Assembly: GCF_048087625.1 (NCBI RefSeq)
Contig: NZ_CP159805.1
Coordinates: 1,426,001 to 1,490,000 of the forward strand
Length of the DNA: 64,000 nt
Direction: 5' to 3'
Origin: Pseudothioglobus sp905182815
Lineage (GTDB): Bacteria > Pseudomonadota > Gammaproteobacteria > PS1 > Pseudothioglobaceae
This document shows, one piece after another, positions 8,897 to 15,915 of the stretch. The notes below the pieces were generated by a model. It worked only from the letters and a program-made list of their open reading frames with translations. It did not search any database and had not been told where the DNA came from. Each line of letters begins with the position of its first letter. Position 1 is the first letter of the stretch. The position numbers and the translations under genes were made by a program.

Positions 8897-8989
8897 GCTC
8901 AAAAGTTACGCGTTTATAATTTTAATAGTGCCTATAAAAGCTCTTATTTAAAACTAGACTATTCTATTAAAAGACTTAACAGCCCAATG

Positions 8990-9103
8990 TTATTTTTTAT
9001 CTTCTGACTCTAGACGTTTAAATTCTACAACAGTCATTACCGCTCCTACTAAAGCAAGCGCAAAGCAAAATAACCCAGTAAAGAATATTAGTGAATCATC
9101 CAT
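8990..9103 (-). CDS. Small single-span membrane protein (37 aa), unknown function
   Basis: The ATG at 9103 is preceded by AGGAAGGA at good spacing and opens a 37-codon frame. The product has one membrane helix (about residues 5-26) and a charged, lysine- and glutamate-rich cytoplasmic tail. It begins two bases after the stop of the next small gene and is the last of a run of five genes headed by two c-type cytochromes. Its size and layout resemble small subunits of respiratory complexes such as CydX or CcoQ, but I see no family-specific motif. Confidence 0.6.
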   Translation of the reverse strand: MDDSLIFFTGLFCFALALVGAVMTVVEFKRLESEDKK

Positions 9104-9105
9104 AA

Positions 9106-9282
9106 TTAGTCCTTCCTGGCTATTATTTTAAAATAAATAGCGAACGTTAAAATAGATGGAATCCAAGTTGCGGTAAACAATGCTTCTTGCTTTGTGTCCA
9201 CTCCTTGAAACCAAAGAAAAGCAGTTGTTACAAATGCAACACCCACTGACATTAAAATACATATATCTGACGTTTTCATCAT
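9106..9282 (-). CDS. Small two-span membrane protein (58 aa), unknown function
   Basis: The ATG-ATG start at 9282 is preceded by a strong AAGAAGGA site. The 58-residue product has two hydrophobic segments (about residues 6-25 and 37-54) with a short polar loop and ends in a basic tail (KIIARKD). The good ribosome site, the 2-base spacing to the following small gene and the hydrophobic profile support this frame. It sits in the cytochrome gene run. I do not recognise the family. Confidence 0.62.
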   Translation of the reverse strand: MMKTSDICILMSVGVAFVTTAFLWFQGVDTKQEALFTATWIPSILTFAIYFKIIARKD

Positions 9283-9303
9283 AATTACATCCTTCTTTAA
9301 AAA

Positions 9304-9492
9304 TTAATCTTCGTTCCAAAAAGCCGCAGAACCTATCAACAAGAAAATTACTGCTAGTGAGGCATGCGCTCTTATACTTGTTTCGTTCGGTAACTCTATC
9401 AAAAGTGGCACCAAATTAGCCATACCAAGCAAAAGCCAGAGTACTGCCAAAAATGATAGGGATAGGGCTACTATCCCAATTTTTCTTTTCAT
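9304..9492 (-). CDS. Small two-span membrane protein (62 aa), unknown function
   Basis: The 62-residue product has two hydrophobic helices (about residues 6-33 and 42-58) joined by a short charged linker, and an acidic C-terminus (FWNED). It starts 18 bases after the diheme cytochrome stop and 21 bases before the next small gene, on the same strand. The ribosome site is weak (CTGGTGA). Function is unknown; the context suggests a membrane partner of the cytochromes. Confidence 0.62.
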   Translation of the reverse strand: MKRKIGIVALSLSFLAVLWLLLGMANLVPLLIELPNETSIRAHASLAVIFLLIGSAAFWNED

Positions 9493-9510
9493 AAAATCAC
9501 CAGCTCTAGT

Positions 9511-10149
9511 TTAATGAAGTCCAGCTATATATTGTGACAAAGCTTCAATTTCAACTGTCGTTAAACCTTTAGCAACATTCACCATCATCTCATTTGCCCT
9601 AGAAACATCTGTGGAGCCCGTTTGTTCATTTATGGAATATTGACGGAATGCTTTTAGCTGTGAAGTAGTATATGCTGCATGCTGACTGCTGATTGCTGGG
9701 AAGCCTGCAGTTGGAATACCTAAACCTTTAGCTCCATGACAAGCAATACAAGCTGTCGTTTGAGTATCCATTTTTCCACCAACATAAATCTTACGACCAA
9801 GCTCAAGAGTTTCAGCATCTGCATTCGCACTGTTTTCACTTATAGTTTGGATTGAATAGTAAGCTGCAATGTCCATCATGTCTTGCTCAGAGAGCATTCC
9901 AGCAACACCATTCATCATTGCATTCTTTCTTTCACCTGACTTAAAGTGCTGTAATTGTTTTATAAGATAAGCCTCACCTTGTCCAGCTAACTTAGGAAAA
10001 GTAGGAATAGTGCTATTACCTGCCAGACCATGGCAACCCATACATGTTGCAGTCTTTACTTGACCTGCCTCAGCATCACCAGCAGCAATAATAGGGCTAC
10101 TGAAAGAAGCAATTAATATATAAGCTAAAGCAATAATGGTCTTTTTCAT
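9511..10149 (-). CDS. Diheme cytochrome c (cytochrome c4-like)
   Basis: The 212-residue protein has a Sec signal peptide (cleavage near residue 23) and two tandem class I cytochrome c domains. Heme-binding motifs are CMGCH at residues 36-40 and CIACH at 134-138. Each half contains the FPKLAGQ- or FPAISSQ-like segment and Met-rich loop of cytochrome c4, a periplasmic electron carrier between the bc1 complex and terminal oxidases. Length matches c4 (about 200). A TATAAT lies on the minus strand at 10176-10181, and a GGAG site precedes the ATG. It follows a single-heme relative and precedes three small membrane proteins. Confidence 0.9.
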   Translation of the reverse strand: MKKTIIALAYILIASFSSPIIAAGDAEAGQVKTATCMGCHGLAGNSTIPTFPKLAGQGEAYLIKQLQHFKSGERKNAMMNGVAGMLSEQDMMDIAAYYSIQTISENSANADAETLELGRKIYVGGKMDTQTTACIACHGAKGLGIPTAGFPAISSQHAAYTTSQLKAFRQYSINEQTGSTDVSRANEMMVNVAKGLTTVEIEALSQYIAGLH

Positions 10150-10235
10150 TCTTAATCTCCAAAAAATTCAAGGAAATTATACGTGAAAAATAATGGTATC
10201 GTAAACTTCAATTAGGACAGTTTTATCGACTAATA

Positions 10236-10547
10236 TTAGTATTTAGAATTTTGAATAGAAAGATATTCAGCAATCGAGCGTTCAAATCCTTCAGCCATTG
10301 GAGCCATTGCATTCATGTATGAGTTCTGACGCTCACCTGACTGAAAATATTCTAATTGCTGAACAATCCAATCAGCATCTTTTCCAGCTAAAGAAGGTGC
10401 ATTTTCATCTGTCGAATGTCCATTCTGGCCATGACAACTTACACAGCCCAAAGCACTATACATTGCTTCGCCTTCACTATTGGCATTTGAACTTAGCGAA
10501 AAAATAGCTAAAGCAATTGTGACTGATGTTAAAAAATATCTTTTCAT
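10236..10547 (-). CDS. Single-heme cytochrome c
   Basis: The 103-residue protein has a signal peptide (about 22 residues) and one CVSCH heme motif at residues 35-39. It resembles one half of the neighbouring c4 protein (shared SLAGKDADWIVQQL and FQSGERQNSYMNAMA segments), which suggests the two arose from one another by duplication or loss of a domain. Candidate Met ligands lie in YMNAMAPM. It is probably a periplasmic electron carrier. Its gene lies upstream of the diheme gene, with an 86-base gap that holds a possible internal promoter. Confidence 0.88.
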   Translation of the reverse strand: MKRYFLTSVTIALAIFSLSSNANSEGEAMYSALGCVSCHGQNGHSTDENAPSLAGKDADWIVQQLEYFQSGERQNSYMNAMAPMAEGFERSIAEYLSIQNSKY

Positions 10548-10627
10548 TGAATCTATATCCTAACTTAATTCATCAAATAAATTATACCCAGTTCTAGCTT
10601 GTTCAAAATCTGTTGTATTTATAATGA

Positions 10628-11413
10628 TTATTTTCCTTTCCAGCTTGGAGGTCTCTTTTCAGAAAAAGCTTTAGGACCTTCTTTTGCATCTTCAGAGTTC
10701 AACATTTTCTGATAAGCCTGGATCTCACCAGATCGCATAACTTTATAAGCACTTTCTAAATCCATTTGGTCTGTTTGCCTTAATACAGATTTTATTGCTG
10801 CCAGAGATAGAGGTGCAGACTTAGCAATTTGATGTGCCCACTCTATTGCTGAATCTTCTAATTCACTTAAAGTACAGCTTCGATTAACTAGGCCAAAGTG
10901 TTTTGCTTCATCTACGGCCATTCGTCGACCTGTCATAAGCATGTCCATCGCCACTGCAGATGGCAATCGTCGTGGCAATCTTAAGACGCCACCACTATCA
11001 GGGATAATGCCTAAGGTCGCTTCTGGAACAAAAAACTCTGCAGTATCTGCTGCAATTATAAGGTCAGCTGCTAAAGCTAACTCAAAGCCTCCTCCAACTG
11101 CTAGTCCATTAACTGCGGCAATGACAGGTTTATCAAGATCCCACAACTCCGTTAGTCCTGCAAAACCACCAAGCCCAAAGTCTGCATCAATTGCCTCGCC
11201 TTCAGATGCGGCTTTTAAATCCCAGCCACCGCAAAAAAAACGATCACCAGCCCCCGTTATCACAGCCACCCGTAAATTATTATTATCTCTAAAACTGATA
11301 AATGCATCACCCAGCGCATGACTTGTTTTAGCATCAATTGCATTAGCTTTTGGTCGGTCCAAGGTAATCAATATTACGTCATCATAGATTTTGCAATTAA
11401 CACTGTTGTTCAT
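10628..11413 (-). CDS. caiD: Crotonobetainyl-CoA hydratase/carnitinyl-CoA dehydratase
   Basis: The 261-residue crotonase-fold protein matches what I recall of E. coli CaiD over its length, with shared blocks LDRPKANAIDAKTS, GWDLKAA-EGEA-DADFG, GGFAGLTE and DKPVIAAVNG, and a WKG(K/R) C-terminus. The two crotonase catalytic glutamates are kept (GGGFELALAAD and VPEATLGIIPDSGG). CaiD adds or removes water between crotonobetainyl-CoA and L-carnitinyl-CoA. Unlike the anaerobic cai operon there is no CaiB transferase here. It is the last gene of an operon with an ADP-forming acyl-CoA ligase, an acyl-CoA dehydrogenase and a thioesterase. Confidence 0.85.
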   Translation of the reverse strand: MNNSVNCKIYDDVILITLDRPKANAIDAKTSHALGDAFISFRDNNNLRVAVITGAGDRFFCGGWDLKAASEGEAIDADFGLGGFAGLTELWDLDKPVIAAVNGLAVGGGFELALAADLIIAADTAEFFVPEATLGIIPDSGGVLRLPRRLPSAVAMDMLMTGRRMAVDEAKHFGLVNRSCTLSELEDSAIEWAHQIAKSAPLSLAAIKSVLRQTDQMDLESAYKVMRSGEIQAYQKMLNSEDAKEGPKAFSEKRPPSWKGK

Positions 11414-11436
11414 AAATTTCCCAATTAAAAGGCTGA

Positions 11437-13494
11437 TTAGCCTAAGTTTAACTTAATAAGAGTGTCGACAGCAATAACTCCGCTGCCTCTCTTCAATACT
11501 AATAATGGATTAATATCCAATTCATCAATATCATTTTCACTAACTAGTTTGACAGTAGCCATTACGCAATCAATAATCATCTCAACGTCTCCTTGTGGAT
11601 TACCTCTATAACCATTAATTAAAGGAAAAGCTTTTAATTTTGATAAGGCTAGAGAAACATCCTTCCTATTAACTGGAAATAGAAGTGGAATACTTTCTTT
11701 GAAAAGCTCCACCAAAATTCCACCACTTCCAATAATAATATATTTTCCAAAAATTGGGTCAAGGCCAACACCAATAATCAATTCAGCAACTGAATCTTGC
11801 ACCATTTTTTCAATAAGAAGGGATGAACCAATCTTAAATAAATCCTGGCAAGCCTTCTCTAGCGCTAAAGGATCATTTATATTTAGCATAACAGCACCTA
11901 GCTCTGTTTTATGTACCAACTCAACATCTGAAACCTTCAGTGTTATAGGGTAATGTATTTTTTCAGCGGCAATTAAAGCCTCAGAGGTGCTACTAATAAT
12001 TTTTCCATCTGGCACAGGAATTCCATATTTTTTCAACAATTTCTTGCCTTCAAACTCTGTTAGTGTTGAAATTTTAGAAGGGTGAGATAATGAGCGTAAT
12101 ATCTCTATCGATTGCATTGAGCTTTTCTGAAAAGCGAGTCCAATTCTATAGGAGTGATTAAGAGCCTTCAAGCAAATATCCAGCCCTATCATTGGCGCGA
12201 TACCATATTTTTGGCATTCCTTAATAATCCTTTTAGGCATACAATCTGCAATTGAAGCTAATACTATAGTCTTCTCACGTGTCCCAGAAATCGCATCAGA
12301 GAGAGCCAATAAAGTTAAGTCCCAATCTTTTTGTTCTGATTCTTGCGTTCTTGGCCAGTCCAATAACAACATTGTTGCAGCAAAATTGCCACTAATCATC
12401 TGCTTAAAGCATTTTGAAGTTCTTTTTCGGTCACCCCAAATAAAGGTATGGTAATCAAGTGGATTATCAACCTCGACATAATCATTAAGCGCTAGTTTAA
12501 CTCTATCTTTATGAAGATCATCAAGGCTAGGAAAGGTGATATCCAGACCATCAATCAAATCCGCCATCATTCCTGCCTCTCCTCCAGAGCAGCTCATAGA
12601 TGCAACACCGTTATGGTCAATGGTTCCTAAAATACTTAGCAATTTTAAAGTTTCTAGGAACTCTGGAACAGTATCCACTCTAGCAATCCCGAGTCGCTCA
12701 AAAAATACATTAAAAAGTTGGTCCAAGCCTGTCATTGAGCTGGTATGACTGAGTGCAATCTTTGCAGAAACATCAGTACGTCCAGACTTAATTGCAACAA
12801 TTGGAATTTTTTTATCAAGGGCTCTTCGAGCAGCAACATCAAACGATTTGATATCGGAAATTCCTTCGATATGCAGGCCTATTGCATTGACTCTATTGTC
12901 ATCGAGCATCGCATTAATAATATCTGCAATATTTGTATTTGTTTGATTGCCAAGAGTAAACATGTAGGCAATTGGAAGCCCGATCGATTGCATTGTAATA
13001 TTAAGGCCTATATTGCCACTCTGTGTAATAATTGCAACCCCACTCAAAACTGGCTCACAACCATGAACATCAGGCCACAATGCAACTCCATCAAGACTAT
13101 TGATAAAGCCATAACAGTTCGGTCCAATTAATGGCATTCCATCAGCAGCCTCTTCCAGCCTCTGATTTCGTTTTATTCCTTTTTCTCCAAGCTCTCCAAA
13201 ACCAGAAGCGTACAAAACTGCTCCACCACCTCCAATCGACTTTAAATCAGCAACTATAGCTATAGCAGACTCGGCATTAACTGCTATAAACGTAGCATCT
13301 GGAGCCTCAGGAAGATCTTTAATATCTTTGTAACACTTAATTCCCTCAAGAAAATCTAGAGTTGGATGGATTGCCCAAATTTTATGGTTATAGCCTAATT
13401 TTTTACTTTCTCTAATCGCAAAATTTGCACCACGATTTCCAACCACAGCTATTGATTTTGGTGATATTAGCCGACTCAAATTAGTTCTACTCAT
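11437..13494 (-). CDS. ADP-forming acyl-CoA synthetase (acetate-CoA ligase family)
   Basis: The 685-residue protein has the CoA-binding Rossmann domain (residues 1-130, IAVVGNRG), a succinyl-CoA-ligase-like domain with the phosphohistidine segment ALSHTSSMTG near 250, and a C-terminal ATP-grasp domain from about 460. This is the NDP-forming ligase superfamily, which makes acyl-CoA from acid, CoA and ATP through a phosphohistidine. It lies 6 bases after the acyl-CoA dehydrogenase gene and 23 before caiD. Context suggests it activates gamma-butyrobetaine, crotonobetaine or carnitine in place of the AMP-forming CaiC. The substrate is inference. Confidence 0.85.
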   Translation of the reverse strand: MSRTNLSRLISPKSIAVVGNRGANFAIRESKKLGYNHKIWAIHPTLDFLEGIKCYKDIKDLPEAPDATFIAVNAESAIAIVADLKSIGGGGAVLYASGFGELGEKGIKRNQRLEEAADGMPLIGPNCYGFINSLDGVALWPDVHGCEPVLSGVAIITQSGNIGLNITMQSIGLPIAYMFTLGNQTNTNIADIINAMLDDNRVNAIGLHIEGISDIKSFDVAARRALDKKIPIVAIKSGRTDVSAKIALSHTSSMTGLDQLFNVFFERLGIARVDTVPEFLETLKLLSILGTIDHNGVASMSCSGGEAGMMADLIDGLDITFPSLDDLHKDRVKLALNDYVEVDNPLDYHTFIWGDRKRTSKCFKQMISGNFAATMLLLDWPRTQESEQKDWDLTLLALSDAISGTREKTIVLASIADCMPKRIIKECQKYGIAPMIGLDICLKALNHSYRIGLAFQKSSMQSIEILRSLSHPSKISTLTEFEGKKLLKKYGIPVPDGKIISSTSEALIAAEKIHYPITLKVSDVELVHKTELGAVMLNINDPLALEKACQDLFKIGSSLLIEKMVQDSVAELIIGVGLDPIFGKYIIIGSGGILVELFKESIPLLFPVNRKDVSLALSKLKAFPLINGYRGNPQGDVEMIIDCVMATVKLVSENDIDELDINPLLVLKRGSGVIAVDTLIKLNLG

Positions 13495-13500
13495 AAAGGA

Positions 13501-14658
13501 CTACTCAAATGGTCTTAGTAGTGACCTTGAAATGATATGTCTTTGAATTTCACTCGTACCATCCCAAATTCGTTCAACTCGATGGTCTCGCCATATTCTT
13601 TCCAAAGGCAGCTCTTCCATTAGACCCATACCTCCAAGTATTTGTATGGCTTCATCAGAAATCATTGCAAGAGTCTCTGTAGCTTTCAGTTTTGCCATTG
13701 CAGCATCACTATTAGTCATTTCTCCTTGCGTATCCTTCCATGCAGCTTTTAAAGTTAATAGTTCTGCAGCATGAAGCTCCATTGACATATCAGCAAGCTT
13801 AAAAGAAACTCCTTGAAATTTACCAATCTTTTGACCAAATTGTTCACGCGTTGCAGCCCATTCTGTTGCAATTTGCAGGGCTCTTTCAGCTCTGCCAAGA
13901 CACATTGCTGCAACTGATAATCGCGTAGCGCCAAGCCACTCATTTGCCACATCAAATCCATGGTCTACCTCACCTAATACTTGAGATTCATGGACACGGC
14001 AATTATCAAAATTAAGAATAAAGTTATGATATCCCCTATGAGAAACACTTTTGTATCCAGGCTCTACAGAAAACCCTGAGGTACCAATATCCACCAAAAA
14101 GCTAGTTATTTTTTTCCTCTCTCCTCTGGAAGTCTTCTCAGTTCCAGAAGCTGCAAATAAGATAACGTAGTCGGCCACATCCGCATGACTAATAAAATGC
14201 TTTGAGCCATTAATTACAAAAAACTCTCCATCTCTCTCTGCCTTGCACTGCATAGATCGAACATCTGACCCTGCGTTAGGCTCTGTCATTGCAAGACATT
14301 CAACCTTATCTCCTCGAATCGTTGGAATTAAATAATCTTCAATTTGTGCTCCTTGGCAAGCCAGCAATATATTACTAGGTCTTGCGACAATATACTGAAG
14401 GCCAAAATTTGCCTTACCTAACTCCTTCTCTAAAAGGCATAAAGTCAAAGTATCAAGACCCCCACCTCCATGTATTTCTGGCATATTACTAGCATAAAGA
14501 CCTTGATCGATTGCCTTTTTTTTGATATTTTCAGCTAGGTGTTTGTTAATTTTATTACTTTGTTCAACCTCATCTTCGTGAGGATAAAGCTCTTGCTCCA
14601 CGAAACTTTTAACTGAATCGATAATCATTTCTTGCTCATTAGAAAGGCCAAAATCCAT
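13501..14658 (-). CDS. Acyl-CoA dehydrogenase (proposed gamma-butyrobetainyl-CoA/crotonobetainyl-CoA step)
   Basis: This 385-residue flavoprotein has the full ACAD fold: FAD/substrate segments MTEPNAGSDVRSM near 128-140 and GSKHFISHA, and the C-terminal IWDGTSEIQRHIISR. The residue at the catalytic-base position of medium-chain enzymes (Glu of YEGTSEIQ) is Asp366 here, and the alternative base position of isovaleryl-CoA dehydrogenases (LERL) reads ATRL, so Asp366 is the only candidate base seen. In the operon with caiD and a thioesterase it would form the alpha,beta double bond of a betaine-carrying CoA ester. It could also act on another short acyl-CoA. Confidence 0.85.
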   Translation of the reverse strand: MDFGLSNEQEMIIDSVKSFVEQELYPHEDEVEQSNKINKHLAENIKKKAIDQGLYASNMPEIHGGGGLDTLTLCLLEKELGKANFGLQYIVARPSNILLACQGAQIEDYLIPTIRGDKVECLAMTEPNAGSDVRSMQCKAERDGEFFVINGSKHFISHADVADYVILFAASGTEKTSRGERKKITSFLVDIGTSGFSVEPGYKSVSHRGYHNFILNFDNCRVHESQVLGEVDHGFDVANEWLGATRLSVAAMCLGRAERALQIATEWAATREQFGQKIGKFQGVSFKLADMSMELHAAELLTLKAAWKDTQGEMTNSDAAMAKLKATETLAMISDEAIQILGGMGLMEELPLERIWRDHRVERIWDGTSEIQRHIISRSLLRPFE

Positions 14659-14687
14659 CTCTACTCCTACAATTTAATTAACTTACT

Positions 14688-15215
14688 TTATTTTTTAATC
14701 GCCATAATGCGGCCTTTTTGCCTTGGTGTAGACAATTTTTTATGATATCCCCAAATCTTTAAAAGTATATCTTCAACAGTTGATTCAATCTGGCATGCTT
14801 TCCCTTTGTTCATATCTACATGAACAAGCATTTGCTCAGTTGTAGCTAATAAGTCACCACTTTCAGCATGGAACATTTGATGAAAAATATGAAGCTTTTT
14901 TGCATCTAAACCAAGTAATTGAGTAGTAAACTTAAGAGGCTCTCCCTTTGAAACTTCCAAATAAAAGTTTATATGCGTTTCAACAGTATAGAAAGACTTG
15001 CCTGCTAAGCGATAGTCATTATCAACCCCAATGTATTGAAATAAAGCATCTGAAGCATCGCCAAAAGCATACAAATAGAATGACTCGCTCATATGGCCAT
15101 TGTAGTCAATCCAATCTGGATGAACTTCAGATTGATATAACTCTAGAGGAGTATTAAGCTTGTCCTCTAGAGAAAAGTATTGGTACTTTCTTTTAAGATA
15201 TATTTCATTATCCAT
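14688..15215 (-). CDS. Hotdog-fold thioesterase, probable betainyl-CoA thioesterase
   Basis: The 175-residue protein has the 4HBT-type motif WIDYNGHM at residues 35-42, whose Asp37 is the likely catalytic acid. The segments SESFYLYAFGDASDA, FYTVETH and LATTEQMLVHVD closely resemble what I recall of the thioesterase domain fused to, or encoded beside, L-carnitine 3-dehydrogenase in proteobacteria, which releases glycine betaine from betainyl-CoA. It is the first gene of the CaiD operon. No carnitine dehydrogenase is in the window. The ATG has almost no ribosome site and lies about 11 bases from the predicted transcript start. Confidence 0.8.
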   Translation of the reverse strand: MDNEIYLKRKYQYFSLEDKLNTPLELYQSEVHPDWIDYNGHMSESFYLYAFGDASDALFQYIGVDNDYRLAGKSFYTVETHINFYLEVSKGEPLKFTTQLLGLDAKKLHIFHQMFHAESGDLLATTEQMLVHVDMNKGKACQIESTVEDILLKIWGYHKKLSTPRQKGRIMAIKK

Positions 15216-15232
15216 ATGATGTCAGAATACCT

Positions 15233-15261
15233 AATAGAATTAGAATGTAATGAGATGTCAA
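15233..15261 (-). promoter_or_regulatory. Promoter of the thioesterase-ACAD-ligase-caiD operon
   Basis: The minus strand shows a perfect TTGACA (15256-15261), a 17-base spacer and TCTATT (15233-15238). The transcript would begin about 11 bases before the thioesterase ATG. A TATAAT on the plus strand at 15275-15280 probably serves engB, so the two promoters are back to back in 94 bases. Confidence 0.6.
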
Positions 15262-15309
15262 TTAATAAAGATTATATAATGACAATGTCTGCACCGAACT
15301 ACTTGAATT

Positions 15310-15915
15310 ATGCATAATTTCTATCGCAAAGCAAAGTTTCTTTTATCCTGTCCATCCATTAAAGGTTGTCCAGAAGATGCTGGATATGAAGTTATTTTTG
15401 CAGGTCGTTCTAATGCAGGTAAATCTAGTGCAATTAATACACTCACCGAACAAAAAAAATTAGCGAAAGTTAGCAGAACTCCTGGTAGAACTCAGCATTT
15501 AGTCTTCTTTGAGCTTGATAAAGATAGAAGGCTTGTTGATTTACCTGGTTATGGATATGCCAAGGTTCCAGATGCTGTAAAACAAAATTGGCATAGAAAT
15601 ATGAGTGAATATTTTGACAATAGAAAGTGCATGCGAGCTGCAATACTTGTAATGGACTGTCGCCATCCATTAAAGCCCTTTGATCAAATGATGCTTGAGT
15701 GGTCTATCACTAATAAAGTCTCTACAAATATTTTACTAACAAAATCTGACAAACTTAAAAAGGGAGCTGCAAGTTCAGCTAAACTTGCTGTCATGAAAGC
15801 AATCAAAGGTTACCCATCAATAAGTGTTCAGCTTTTCTCATCCCTGAAAAAAGAAGGGGTGCCTGAACTTTGTAGTTATCTTAATAAAATATTTGAAGTG
15901 AGTAATGAGGGTTAA
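15310..15915 (+). CDS. engB: Ribosome biogenesis GTPase EngB (YihA/YsxC)
   Basis: The 201-residue GTPase has G1 GRSNAGKSS at residues 32-40, a switch I Thr in SRTPGRTQ, G3 DLPGYGYAKV near 78, and G4 TKSD near 139. These are the hallmarks of EngB, which is needed for late assembly of the large ribosomal subunit. Length is normal (about 200). A TATAAT at 15275-15280 lies 30 bases upstream. The stop overlaps the next gene's start by 11 bases. Confidence 0.95.
   Translation: MHNFYRKAKFLLSCPSIKGCPEDAGYEVIFAGRSNAGKSSAINTLTEQKKLAKVSRTPGRTQHLVFFELDKDRRLVDLPGYGYAKVPDAVKQNWHRNMSEYFDNRKCMRAAILVMDCRHPLKPFDQMMLEWSITNKVSTNILLTKSDKLKKGAASSAKLAVMKAIKGYPSISVQLFSSLKKEGVPELCSYLNKIFEVSNEG

Noticed and set aside
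9128..9319. A 63-codon minus-strand frame in the cytochrome cassette
   Set aside because: It overlaps the 62- and 58-residue membrane proteins in another frame, and the 58-residue frame has the better ribosome site and hydrophobic profile.
12745..13131. A 128-codon plus-strand frame
   Set aside because: It lies wholly antisense to the ADP-forming acyl-CoA ligase, whose protein matches its family throughout.
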